NCBI GenBank assembly: GCA_013115135.1
Contig: JABANP010000026.1
Location: 62,001-126,000 of the forward strand
Reading direction: 5' to 3'
Length of the DNA: 64,000 nt
Source: Perkinsus olseni
Taxonomy: Eukaryota > Perkinsozoa > Perkinsida > Perkinsidae
Within the stretch, counting starts at the first letter, position 1; each line of letters begins with the position of its first letter. Positions 11,143-22,700 of this stretch are shown here, one piece after another. A model generated the notes under the pieces. That model did not search any database, was not told the DNA's origin, and saw only the letters and a program-made list of their open reading frames with translations. A program made the translations under genes and the position numbers.

Positions 11143-12200
11143 ATGTCCTTGACATCATCATCGTCTTCCCCTCTTCATGCGTCAGCCTCGCCATCATCTG
11201 CCAGCACATTCTCCCGGGCGTCGGACGATGACCAGCCATCCCTGGGCTCAGAATCCGAGCTCGAAGCTGGTCAGTCTCGGATATTAGTTTCGGTGATCAG
11301 AAAGAACCGACGGAAAAAGAGTGGTACGTCTTTAAGATTTCCCTTCGCCGTTGACATGGTCGGCTCTGAACAGACCTTGATACCGCCACCTTCGTACTTG
11401 ACAGCGGCGACAAGCTTGTGATTGAGGTGGATAGAGCTCCTGAGGGAGAGGCGGAGCGAAACTCAAGCGACAAGAAAAAGAAGAAGAGCAAGCGGCCTAG
11501 AGGTGCGACAAGTCCATCAATTATTGTTATGCATAGTGTTGCTGCAGCATCGACGGGATCGGTGAAAGAAGAGAAGTCGAGTAAACGTAGCAGCACTACT
11601 AGAACAACGCAGAAGTCCAAGACACGGTGGGAGAAGATAGTTAGGTTGGTTGAAAGAGCATTGGTGGCGGTTGTTGTCAGGCGAACTCCCTCATTCGGCT
11701 AAGCGATGGTACCTCAATGATTTGCCAGGAGCTTGTAGAGGCCCGGTAGGCGGATCAGTGGGGGTCATTACACCCCGATCGCCCGTCCTTTGATGTAGGT
11801 TGGTGATACATAGGGAAGATCCCAATCTACCAGCCATACGGAAGAATGACTTCAAAATATGGACTGGTCAGCCCCTGCAAACGCAGATCATAGATGTGCT
11901 CAAACGAGGCCTGTAAGCGACGTCCTGGCTCTCTCGACTGTGGGGTCTCTTTGTCACGTCTTCGTTGTTGTCATCTTTACATTCACCGCTGATGTTCATT
12001 CAGTTACCGAGACATATCGAGTTGGCACTGCGAGTTCGACAAGGAGGGAGGTAGGATGCTTCATGCATCACTAGCTCCAGCCTCGGACGTTCGCATTCTC
12101 AGCACGAGGCAAGCAGGTCGACGGGTCCCAGGCACCCCTGAACATCCCCGGATTCGAGCCTGGCATCACCATAGTTGTCAAGCCTGGTCGGAAGCGTTGA
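11143..12200 (+). CDS. Uncharacterised Ser/Lys-rich protein
   Basis: No family is recognised. The ATG at 11143 opens a low-complexity Ser-rich N-terminus (MSLTSSSSSPLHASASPSS). An intron at about 11322-11371 joins it to LDTATFVLDSGDKLVIEVDR, then a lysine-rich patch (DKKKKKSKRPRG, 11471) that could be a nuclear localisation signal. Further exons read LIRLSDGTSMICQELVEAR (11685), VIHREDPNLPAIRKNDFKIW (11808) and IIDVLKRGL. A last exon with IPGFEPGITIVVKPGRKR stops at 12200. Splice phases agree across these joins, which supports one gene. It starts only about 135 bases after the channel gene on the same strand. Confidence 0.5.
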
Positions 12201-12669
12201 GAGTGGCGGCCCTTCGTCGAGTCCATTATGTACAGTGAAATGCTGAAACGGTGCAGTCTGCTAAGTGCTATAAGCCTTCGCTTCGCTCCGTCGTTGCTTT
12301 GCATTAATACGATTACCATTGCCCAATTGACCACCTCCCATGAAAGTACTATTGAACCATTATTTACCTAAAGTCCGATAATATTCCCAAAGTGATGATG
12401 ATCTCATCAGTGATGTATAAACCTCGATTGACGGATTACCGCCGTCTTGCGAGTGCTAACGTTACCCTCTCTGCTCACGATGTTTACAGCACACCTAGTG
12501 TTGTTGAGTTTTCCATGCATTTGGTGCATGTCTCCATGTGCCTCGGAGAGATTGCCCAACTTGGAAGAAAGAGCCGTGAGCTAACGACGACATCATATGC
12601 ACACTTGATAGACATGGTGAGTGAAAAATCTCGGATTCTGTCGCCCTGTTTTCCTCAATGAGACTGCGG
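12201..12669. other. Intergenic; only a weak 90-codon ORF
   Basis: A plus-strand frame at 12392-12661 opens with ATG ATG ATG and has 90 codons, but has no family resemblance and no supporting splice pattern. It lies between convergent genes and may be chance. Confidence 0.3.
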
Positions 12670-13414
12670 TTACGAAGTGTCCCTCACTCCCGCTCGCGTG
12701 TTGTATGATGTGCAGAGCCCGGAGATGATCACGTCGAAGGCGCTGCGGCTTGTCTTCTGTTCTCCGCTGTACTTCCTATACAGCTGCTCCACCACCGAAG
12801 AGCAACGCTCCGCCGGCGCGGCAGTGGTTTGGATGGCGAAACTTAAGCTCTTGAGGGGATCAGGCATGTCGTTCCTGAGGCCTGCCTCACCTTGATGGCT
12901 CTTAATGGTCACCATTCCAGTATTCCTGAAGTGAGAGGAGATACTATGATGCTACCGGGCTCCTAGTTGAGTCGGATTTTATAGACGGTCTGCCGTGGCC
13001 TGGCCTCACCCGGTATGGGAATCTTCCGCGACGTAGGTGGCTTCACCGCACGTGAGAACTTCCGTTGTAACCACGGATCCCGTGACCTCGAAGAACAGCC
13101 CCACGTCGGGGTTTGGGAAGCCTCCGTTGGTCAAAGTCCTTTGCGTGTCGCATAGAACCGAATCCTTAAACGGACTCTCTCCAAGAACGGCGACTGAGCA
13201 CGACTCCTGAAAAGCAGGAAAAATATCTTCCTTCGATTGTGGGGTGATACAGCAAGATGTAAATGTTAACGGGTGTCGGCCGCAATCTGGAACGCACTTC
13301 AATGAAAGCTTTCAGCTGGTTATCGGCGAGTTTCTTAGACGCAGCACGCACCGCTTCGATCGGAACTTGCAGAAGCGCAAGGCCAACGAGAAGTGATGAG
13401 CGACAGTGCATTGT
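12670..13414 (-). CDS. Secreted-family paralogue E (unrecognised family)
   Basis: This is the most complete member of the five-gene array. The ATG at 13414 starts a signal peptide (MHCRSSLLVGLALLQVPIEA, cleavage likely after AVRA). An intron (gttaac...ttttcag, phase 0, about 13265-13203) leads to exon 2 with ESCSVAVLGESPFKDSVLCD and FFEVTGSVVTTEVLTCGEA. A phase-2 intron splits a glycine codon (HTG). Exon 3 carries DMPDPLKSLS, AERCSSVVEQLYRKYSGEQ and AFDVIISGLC, ending at 12670. Paired cysteines and a signal peptide suggest an extracellular or vacuolar soluble protein. The family name and function are unknown to me. Confidence 0.7.
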
Positions 13415-13666
13415 GGGTTGTAAATTTAGCAACAACCTACAGCTCAGCACGAGATCTTCGGGCTTGAAGCGAGTTCGCTTGGGAAACTTTTCCTATGCGG
13501 CCTCTAAGAGATCGAACCACGGCCATTTAGCAACGCAACTCGTCACTGCCGAGAGGACATCGCTACAGCCAGAATGAACATGTGAATAAGGCTCGTGAAG
13601 CCTCAAGTTGTTGCGAGGGACCGCGCCTGGCTCAGATAGTTGGCACATATTATTGGCAGTCTTCTT

Positions 13667-14593
13667 TTATTCGGCAAGTTGAGCTCTGTCAGCATGGGTT
13701 CCAAAGAGCATGCAGATGCCGTCGTAAAGATCGTTGAACGAATCTCCAGTAGCAGGGAACAAACGATATGAAGCTGTAGCCTGCGCGAGAATTTCCTCAA
13801 CTCTTTGACACCTCCTTTCGTCGTGCTTGTGGGCGTCGGATTTCACTCCGAGGAGAGGATCGGCGAAGTTTATCCTATTCAAATTTGATCCATCATGAGT
13901 AGCCTCAACCACACCGTTGGAGAGCCTGAAGAAATACCAACTGGCCAACTAAATGTCATCCAGCTGTAGTCGTTCACCCTGTGTAGAGGATTTGTGGACA
14001 CTCGAGTTTCTCGGCTTGTATGCCGTCTTCGTTAACACGGAACCCCAATGTGTGGACCTCAGGCTCATCTTTGTGATGGAAGATACACGCCACGCCAACA
14101 TCGTCGAATTTCTCCTCAGTCATAAACGTGTTCTGAACAGAAACGGAAGATGTCTTTGAACGATATCTGTCAATGACAATTGTCAAGAAACATAGGCCAA
14201 AAAACATTGTCGCAGAGAATGAGATTCTTAGGCAGTAATTTCTTTGCAGCGCGGGAGAATCTCCAGGGGAGAACAGCCAAACTCTAGGGTTACCCCGGGT
14301 AACTCACCCGTTTTCGAGAACGCGTCGAGCGGAAAGCTCGTCGACTCCTAAGCGAGGCATCGACGTGACTAGTCATCGCCCCGGCGGCGATCAGGGCGGC
14401 AATCGAAGTGATAGAAAGCTTCTTTGGCATAGGAATGAGTGTTCTGAATTGGGGAGGGAGATTCGGCGTTGAAGCTCTTCAGGCCTCGATGAGCAGAAAT
14501 CCTGCGGAAGCCATCCCTCGTCGAACAACCTCCCAAGTTCGGACAGCGGGGGAATCTTAACCCAGACTGACAGCACGTCCCGACTACAAGCAT
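13667..14593 (-). CDS. Secreted-family paralogue D (unrecognised family)
   Basis: The core exons are firm. One runs from an acceptor near 14140 (NTFMTEEKFDDVGVACIFHH...FRVNEDGIQAEKLECPQILYTG). A 52-base phase-2 intron then joins Gly to LSNGVVEATHDG. The last exon carries RINFADPLLGVKSDAHKHD, ERRCQRVEEIL, SFNDLYDGICMLF, and stops at 13667. The N-terminus is unclear. An ATG at 14207 gives a hydrophobic MFFGLCFLTIVID, while an ATG at 14593 starts a segment that may correspond to the middle exon of the paralogues. It is most similar to paralogue C. Confidence 0.6.
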
Positions 14594-15107
14594 CTCCCTC
14601 GATCAGGTGTTGTGAATAGTTACTCAGAGTCGCGTACGAGAGAAACGAAATCTTTCGTGTGATCAGCTGCTTCCACAGGCTTTCATCATTTTCGCCAACC
14701 TCCTCAGTGAGGGGTCCTCACTCCCGTCCGTCGACGAGCTCTACGACTCACACAGGACCTGTTCCACAATCTGTTGCACCGCTCCGCTTCCGTCTTATCC
14801 AATTCTTCCACACTTGCACGCTCAGCCTGGCAAGCTGCAGATTGAAACCATCTAAAGTAATGACAAGTCATGACAATTACGAGTCATGACAAGTGCGGTG
14901 CTTGAGGAAGATCTCCGATTCCCTCCGTGGTTCAGAGGTCATCTTGGTTCAAGTTGATTTTCTATAGAAACAAGCGCACGCTCCCTCAATGATCGTTCTG
15001 CCAAACCACGCGAAATTTTCAACTCGATCCACCACGACAGGACAGACAGACATTAGCTTAACATGCAAATGCATGCCTCTGCTGGGAATCTGGATGCCAC
15101 TGGGAGG

Positions 15108-15967
15108 CTATTCTTTGTTAAAATACGCGTCCAAATATTGACGTTCTCTCAGGGCTGTCGCAGCATGACTTTCGTACAGCATACAGATGCCCTTGTACAG
15201 ATCGTTGAAAGAATCTCCGCTAGCAGGAGTGTCCTCACGAGCTGTAGCCTGCCTGAGAATTTCCTCAACTCTTTCACACCTTCGATCGTCGTGCTTGTGG
15301 GCATCGGAGTCCACTCCGAGGAGAGGATCGGCGAAGTTTATTCTATCCACATCTGCTGCCGCATGAGAAGCCTCAACCACACCGTCGGGGAGCCTGAAAA
15401 AGTTCCACTTGGCCGTACGTGTGCCATCTAGCTGTGGTTGCTTACCCTGTGTAGAGGACTCTTGGGCACTGGAGCTTCTCAGCTCGAAGGCCGTCTTCGT
15501 GAACGCGGAAAGTCATACGAACATCGTCAGTCGTTCCTTCGTGATGGAAGAGGCACAATACCCCGGAAGAGTCTATTTTTTCCTTTGTAATACACGTGGC
15601 CTGAACGAGAGGTTATTTGGGACTCGAGAGAATAGAGGTCACAGTTAGTCAATCAGCGACGATGAGGTGATCGAGCACGTAGTCCCGGCTTTTGGGCGAG
15701 CCTTGTTGTTGACTTGGCGAGAGCTATCAACGATGGTGGAGCGCTTGATGAAGGTGGATCCCGAGACTTCAGTTGAATATGCAGATAATTTTGGAAGAGC
15801 AGCAATTGCTCGGCAGTCCGTCGATGAGTTTGGAAAACTACCCGAGAGCGAGGAGGAGACGGGGGAGAACGTTGATGGCCTCCAGCCAGGGCATAAGAAT
15901 GATGGCAAGACAGCTCGACCACAACAACCAGGGTGGCGATTGAAGTGGCGAAGAGGGTCCTCGGCAT
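15108..15967 (-). CDS. Secreted-family paralogue C (unrecognised family)
   Basis: The ATG at 15967 starts a clear signal peptide (MPRTLFATSIATLVVVVELS, then CHHSYALAG). The middle part reads NSSTDCRAIAALPKLSAYST, aligning with the DQFCQWHRL...AYEEVAPFY segment of paralogue A. The next exon starts after cgttcag near 15600 (ATCITKEKIDSSGVLCLFHH...EKLQCPRVLYTG). The conserved phase-2 glycine intron (15460-15407) follows. The final exon has DRINFADPLLGVDSDAHKHD, DRRCERVEEIL and SFNDLYKGICMLYESHA, ending at 15108. An in-frame TAA just upstream of the cgttcag acceptor shows an intron is required there. Confidence 0.65.
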
Positions 15968-16382
15968 TGAGAGGGAGTCTTTGAATCTGAGTCGGGAGAG
16001 GCGCTACCTCCCATGAGGTGAGGAAGCCATGCGCGAAAGGCCAGACAATTGATACAGTTCGAATCATTCGGAGAAATCTGCGGGAACATTTGAAGAATGA
16101 TTCCTGATAAATCATTTAACAAAACGAGCGAGTGAGCAGCAGCAGCAGCAGCGGCTGGCTCCTTGCGCTAATACGACTTGCTCTCCCTGCCGAGTGCCAA
16201 AGACGCAGCTGACCAGTGTATTGAACGCTGAAGGCTGCAAGTATATTTGCAACGAACACATGATAAACATGCCGCGGACGAGAAGACGTGACCACGGAAA
16301 TCTCTTCAGCACAAATTGAAGCGAAGAGTCAACCGAGCAACCTCCTCCTTGACGAATACTACTGGCTGTTGTTAACGGCACC

Positions 16383-17516
16383 TCAGTTCCTCGTAACTTG
16401 ACGAGCGGCTCTTTGGTAGAACACGCAGATAGCGTTGTGGAACGCGTCAAAGGAGCCTTCACCGTCAGGAATGTCATGGGCGCCGACAACCTCCATGATC
16501 CTGTTTGCTGCTGTCACGCATCTCGCTCCCTGCTCTGTGGTATGAGATTGGGACTTGTCACCCCTCAAGGGGTCAGGAAATTGAAGGCTTTGAGAATTCG
16601 AAGGGCCGTATTCAGCGATGACCGTGATATCCCGCACCCTCCTCCGCTTCCCATTTCCCATTCTCATATATCTATACCTGGTGTTCGCGTACCTGACCGT
16701 TTCGCTGTGAGCAAGCAGAAGGTCGCAGGTCCTTCTACCCGCTGTATGTGACCCTTGGACACCTCAGGCGAATCGTTTTCATTCCATAGTCCCCTATACT
16801 GAAGGACAATATACGACCATCATCCACCTTCGCGTTCTTGATCCCGCATGATATATCAGGGAGTTTGTAATTCTCCAGCACCATGCAGGAGCCCTGAACA
16901 CGAAGAGAGAATTCGCTGCATGCACGCCGATGACTACAGTTCGAATGCTCGTGAGCGAACAGTCCTCGTCCGGGGGACGATGTCCGCTCGACGAGCGCTC
17001 GGGCTTGGATTCTACTCTGCGCAGAGGCTGGATCGTCAGAAAACAAGACTCGGGCACGGTGGTTATCAATATGTCCACCCCGATAACCATGAGCATGAGG
17101 ATAACCCAATGATAGGTTCAAAGAAGCATGACGACAGCAACAGCCACGGTTGCTTCTTCTCCGCCAGACAGCCGAGGGATGGTCTTCTAATGCGCCCCTA
17201 GGTTTTCGATACTTGCTTCTCGCCAGACCCATGGGGTCTACCGCGAACCGGGGCGAGCCCACCAAGCATAATTGTGGTAATTCCGATGCAGAACTGAGAC
17301 TATAGAGGGTCCAGAGTAGTGCATAGGGTCCATTCAGCACAGCGACTAAGGTTGTATTGTAACCGCCGTGTAGCAGAGTTGACTCGTCTTAAGAGTCCGA
17401 GTCTGGAAGAATCTCACCTTTATTATGTGTTCAGAGCTATGCTCCGCTGAGGCACCAACACAGTCGGTTCTTTCAATAAGGACGAGCAAGCTGGCGATGG
17501 TAGTCGTGAGGCGCAT
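16383..17516 (-). CDS. Secreted-family paralogue B (unrecognised family)
   Basis: The ATG at 17516 starts a signal-peptide exon (MRLTTTIASLLVLIERTDCV, then GASAEHSSEHIIK) ending in a strong donor, GTGAGATTC. After one or more introns the conserved body reads CMVLENYKLPDISCGIKNAK and YGMKTIRLRCPRVTYSG. The phase-2 glycine intron begins at about 16740. The last exon contains RDITVIAEYGPSNSQSLQF, DPLRGDKSQSH, ARCVTAANRIMEV, and GSFDAFHNAICVFYQ, stopping at 16383. Exons between 17400 and 16950 are not fixed. Confidence 0.6.
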
Positions 17517-17973
17517 GTGAGCGTAGCCAAGTCAGATACTGAAGATGCTTCGGAACACCCGGAAGCGATACCAGCCCTTCAGTGACATTCGAAGTCCACC
17601 AAGTGAGATAATCTCACGAATCTCACTGAGATTGATTTCCAAATGTCGCGACGTAGTTTTCGTCGACATTAAGCTCCTTGCAGCGCGCTGGCGCCATGGA
17701 TTCGATAGCGTGACCTAGAGAATAAGAAGAGACCCTAGTGGCAGGTTTCGAGCTAATCGAACTTGTCCCACTCCTTCTCCCGCTTATCGTCCCGGGGGTG
17801 AAAACTCGGAGCGTTCGAGCTCTTCGCACAACCAGCATCATCGGAGCAACATGGATTGAGCAGAACGATAAAATGTAGCCGAGGACATCAATCATATAAC
17901 CCAGTGAAGAGAGTAGCACGGGAGCCTCCAGCAAGGGGATTCAAGGCTCCTTGTTTTTGCAGTCAAGGACAAT

Positions 17974-19000
17974 TCAGAAGGGTCTTACTGCGAGTGCATG
18001 ATTCGCGTAGTTCGCGCAGATAGCGTCGTGGAACGTGTCGAAAGCATGTTCACCGGCTGCGACGCCATCAGGCACTGTTGCATTCATGATTATATTTGCT
18101 GCTGCCAAACACCTCGCGCCTGCTTCCTTCTCGTGGGCGTTGGAGCTCACTGTGCTCAAAGGGTCGGTGAATGTTCTTCTGCCGACTTGTACGTCATGAA
18201 ACGCAGTAACCGTCGCGATGTCGTGCCTGGGGCATCAATGCAATCGAGCTGAGAGAAAGGAGTTTTCTTACCCTATGAAAGTGAACTTCGGACACTTCAG
18301 TAGAACTGTGGTAATCCCATTTTCAGTGACGCGATAAGACAGTCTATAATCATCCTTTCTCTGCGCGTGGGTGATTCCGCACGCAACGTGAGGCAGATCA
18401 TACTTCTCATGTACCATACAGGAGTCCTGAGAGAGAAGCAGCTCCACGAGAGTCATGTAGAAAGGGGCAACTTCCTCATAAGCCAGCCCCGAGTTCGGCG
18501 CTGTGCGGCACAGCCTGTGCCACTGACAAAATTGATCGAAGGAATTGAGTGGCACATTTACAGCAGTTGGAGTCCTCAGGCCGAGGATCTCGAAAAATCA
18601 CTGCCGCGCCTGTTTGCACGACTCTCAAAGAATTCGTCCCAACCGCCCCCCCCGGATAGAAAGTTTACTCCAACTTGGAGTAACTTTCTATCTATCGCGT
18701 AAGTTGCAAGTTGAAATGAACTTTCTAGATAGAAATTCTATCCCACTGTGGCGAGGGGTGCCCATACGGCCCGAGCAGTTCCCGACGACTCCGGCCGTAT
18801 GGGTACCCCATCATACAGGAGCCTCGTGAGCTCACAGCCCGTCCAGGAATCGGAAGGTGGGAGATCCTACCTTGAAAATGTGCTTCGAGCTATGATACGG
18901 ATCGTAACCTCTGCCATAGTTATTACTGGCCCGAGGCACCAGAACATCCTGTATGCTCGCTGATCATAATGAAGCCGCTCACGATGGTCGCGGAGCGCAT
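17974..19000 (-). CDS. Secreted-family paralogue A (unrecognised family, possible defect in exon 1)
   Basis: The ATG at 19000 begins MRSATIVSGFIMISEHTGCS, similar to paralogue B. The frame is then interrupted by TAA within about 25 codons, before YDPYHSSKHIFK and a donor. Either a minute intron or a frameshift is present. A roughly 260-base intron with two hairpins follows. Exon 2 (about 18555) reads SFDQFCQWHRLC, YEEVAPFYMTLVELLL, SCMVHEKYDLPHVACGITHA and CPKFTFIG. A 45-base phase-2 intron joins to HDIATVTAFHDVQVGRRTF, DPLSTVSSNAHE, GARCLAAANIIM and HAFDTFHDAICANY, stopping at 17974. Confidence 0.6.
18655..18692. repeat. Hairpin 1 in paralogue A intron
   Basis: Near-perfect inverted repeat: gatagaaagtttactccaa faces cttggagtaactttctatc, with one bulged base. 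It lies between exon 1 and exon 2 of paralogue A. Confidence 0.75.
18755..18809. repeat. Hairpin 2 in paralogue A intron
   Basis: A 17-base stem with about one mismatch (ggggtgcccatacggcc against ggccgtatgggtacccc) is separated by about 21 bases. It lies 60 bases from hairpin 1. Confidence 0.75.
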
Positions 19001-19727
19001 GTGAATGGGGCGAAATCCAATCCTGGAGTCCTCCCGCGAACTGTTGATACCCTCTCTGAAACCGGTGCAACTCTACCCACTCGCCTGTTGTATTAAAAAC
19101 TAAAGGGAGCCTCTAGGGTAGGGAGACTAGCACTCTTACACCTTAGTATCCACTCACACATCGCGGGTGAGCTTTCCTCCAGAGAAGATCACAGGAGGAT
19201 GCTGGTCCGAGTTCGCTCACTGGGCCTCTCCGGGCCCGGCGACAACCGAATCTGGAAGCCCCTCCTAGGGCTCTTTGTGAGCCACATCCGAGTTCTAAGC
19301 GGGGCTTTCACATCATGTGGCAGCCTCACATCGGAACCCGCCCGGGTAAGGCAGTCCCTCCCGGACAGAAGGCCTCCTCTCTTGCTGAGTCTGGTGGAAA
19401 GAACCGACGCGAGACACTAACAGTTCAACGGCCTGAGGGCCACGGCGGAAACCAAAGTCTTGCTCCCCGCTCAAACTCGGGCGAACGATGCTTTCCGAGC
19501 GCGGCAGTCGATTCCGTGCGCCTCACCGATTGCTCAAGCCGGTCCGTCAGTGGTGGGGTTCTCATCCAGTCGTTTCAGTTCTCGAAATCGCTTTTTTATC
19601 GCGTACATAGCGCGCTTGGTTACTTTCTCACCTTCGCATTGCATTCATCATTCGAACAGTCGTAGCCTTTGATGACGCCATGACTTGACGACTCAACAGC
19701 CCACGCTACTAGAAACCATAATATTTA
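19001..19727. other. Region without a recognised gene
   Basis: Several plus-strand frames are open for 60-115 codons but show no family motif, no consistent splice pattern and no methionine-led coherent product. It should contain the promoter of paralogue A and the 3' flank of the Clp gene. Confidence 0.35.
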
Positions 19728-22700
19728 CTAGTCACCGGCAGACGTTTGATCGGAGCACTTCATCTCTGTCAATATATCATCGTTGCCATTGCGGAATACT
19801 ATCATATCCCTTTCACCATCGTAATCGGCTACTATCTCTTCTGCTCGGTGTATCTTCTCGCGCAACACCTGATATGAGTTCGAGTTCGACAGGAGTCTCG
19901 TCACATGACCGGCAGGACAGCTGAGAGGTCCCGTCCGTCAAACGAGTCCAGAGCGATAAGGATTCCTAGAAAGCTCACCAGTTCAGCTATCGGATCTTCT
20001 ACTCGAGCCTGCATCACCCGGTTGAGATGCCGAGCACCAAACTCAGCACTGTAGCCTTCTTTACCAAGTGCCATCGTGAGCCTAGAAGAAGGGCAAATCA
20101 CCAGCTCACGATTCACCTTACTCCTGAGCCTTACCCATTAGTGACCTTGAGGTCGATGTTATACTGCTCCCTCAGTGCAGCCTGGAGCCGGCTAACGTAG
20201 AGGCCCACGACTCGCACAATATCCTCCTCTGTCAAGCTAGCGAAGGGAATGACCTGCTGCCCGTGTAGAAGACGCCGCTGTCCAGGTGGTGACGACTGAC
20301 CTCGTCTATACGGTTGATGAACTCTGGACGGAAGTGGCGTTTGAGATCCTCGATGCTGCTGCCGACGTTGGAGGTCATAACGAGAATAACGTTAGAGAAG
20401 TCAGCAAGCCGACCGTGACTATCAGTCAGTCGACCATCGTCCATCACCTGCAACTCGATGAGCCCAAGGCAGCAGGACAGGCAGAGGGTCTCCTACCTGC
20501 AGCAGTATATTGAGGACGTCAGGGTGTGCCTTCTCCACTTCATCAATCAATACTAGACTATGAGGTTGCCTACGGACTCGATCCGTGAGCACACCGCCCG
20601 AGTTTGGAATCGTAGCCGACGTATCCAGGGGGAGAGCCGATGAGTTTGGATACGCTGTGGCGTTCCATGAACTCCGACATGTCCAGCCGTATCTGCCTCA
20701 TAGTCACACAGAGCTCACACGAGGCGCCTCACCATGTTGCGTCCTTCCGCGCCGAAGTACTCGTCAGACAGGGCCTTGCTGAGCTCCGTTTTACCGACCC
20801 CCGTGGGCCCACAGAAGAGGAAGCAGGCTGTCGGTCGTTTGTTGCCCACACCTTCAATAAGGAGTTGCAAGAACAGCGACAACGGTCGTTCAACAGACAC
20901 CCACCTCTCACGCCAACTCGGGCTCGGCGTATCGCTCTTGCGACAGCGCTGGTCGCCCTCTTCTGCCCTATCACTCGAGCGTCTAGCCGCTCTTCCATAT
21001 TCAGCAGCCTGGCCGACTCGTCCTTGGTCAGCTGAGCACCAAAGTCTCGAAAGAAAAGTCATAAGGACGACCAACCTCCTCGAGTGGTATCCCCGTCCAC
21101 TGAGCCACTGTCTGCGCAACGTCATTAGCGGTCACCTCCACACGACTGCTTGGGCGCTGAAAGAACGATAGGCTATCACAATGTCCGTAAAAACGGGCAT
21201 ACCGCTCCCTTGCTGAATTCGCTTCCGAGCTGCTGCCTCGTCCATTGCGTCCAGTGCCGAATCTGGCAGGCGACGGCTCGGTATGTATCGAGAAGATAAC
21301 TTCACGCACGCCTCTATAGCATCATCAGTGAACCTGTCACACGCAAGCAAGGATTCCATAGGCCATTCAGTCAGTCAGATGTCGAGGGGGACTCACCCGA
21401 CAAAGTGGTGCTCCTCATACAGGCTCGCCACTCCCATTAGCATCTCGACAGCTTGGTCCTGCGTGGGCTCCGGCACGACCACCGGTTGAAAGCGTCGCTC
21501 TAGTGCAGGATCCTTCGCAATGTACTACGAAAAGACAACACTAACTAATTTCGTGGCGCAGTGATACCAACACTTCACCTTATCATATTCGGACTGAGTG
21601 GTCGCACCGATGACGCGAAGCTCCCCTCGGCTGAGTGCTGGCTTGAGGATATTCGCCGCATCTATCGCACCGTCGCCTGTCGCTCCGGCCCCGACGATGG
21701 TGTGGAGCTCGTCTATGAGCAGGATTATCTGATGGACCAACCAGAACCTACGAGATGGGAGGACAGCAGCAGCAGCAGCCGACGACCTTTCCCTGGGCAT
21801 CAGTCGCCTCCTTGACGAGTCTCTTCAATCGCTCCTCGAACTCCCCTCGGTACTTGGTACCGGCCAGCAGACTGCCGATGGAGACGTCCCAGATAGCGAC
21901 ATCAGCCAGGTGAGCCGGCACTTCACCGTTGGAGATGAGCTACACAGCAGAGACACTCTCTCCTACAGCAGTGCGGAGTTCTGCTCAACCGACCTGTGCC
22001 AAGCCCTCCGGCTACGGCCGTCTTTCCAACTCCTGGTTCTCCCAACAGCACGGGGTTGTTCTTCGTCATCCGGCTTAGCACTTGCACCATCCGCCCGATC
22101 TCGGCATCACGACCGACGCATTTCAAGAGCTTGCCCTCCCTCGCCAGAGCAGTCAGGTTCCGTCCACAGGACTCCAGAACACTGCCACCGGAGGTCCCAG
22201 GTACGAATCCCCCCGCCGGCATCTTTTCAGTGTCATCATTCTTCCACTCTTCTAGCCGTTGGAGAACACTCTGTAGCTTATCCTTCAACCCCTTATCCAC
22301 AAAAGCCGGCCTGGTCAGCATCCTAGACACTACTCCCTCGAGCAGCGCCTCCGTAGTGATGGGCCCTTCGGCAGTATCCACGCTGTTCCGCACGACCTCA
22401 ACGACCTCGTCGTCGAGTGGCACCCGCTCGACCGCACCCCAGCTGACCAGATCGGCCGGTTGAAGCGGCGATAGGTGCTTCAGCTCCGCAACCTGGACCC
22501 CGGCCTCACGCAAAAGTTTGCTCGCCCCACCGCTCCGCTCCGAGGCCAGACCGATGAGGAGGCCCTCCAGAGGGACGGAGGCCAGATTGATGGACTCTTC
22601 CTGGGCTCGATGGATGGCTCGGACCGAGGAGTCGGAGAGGGCATCGAACGCTGTCTTTCCGATCTGATGTCGAGCAGCATCACCTGATCGAAGATACATA

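Noticed and set aside
12392..12661. Plus-strand 90-codon ORF as a gene
   Set aside because: No family resemblance, no splice context, and length within chance for this composition.
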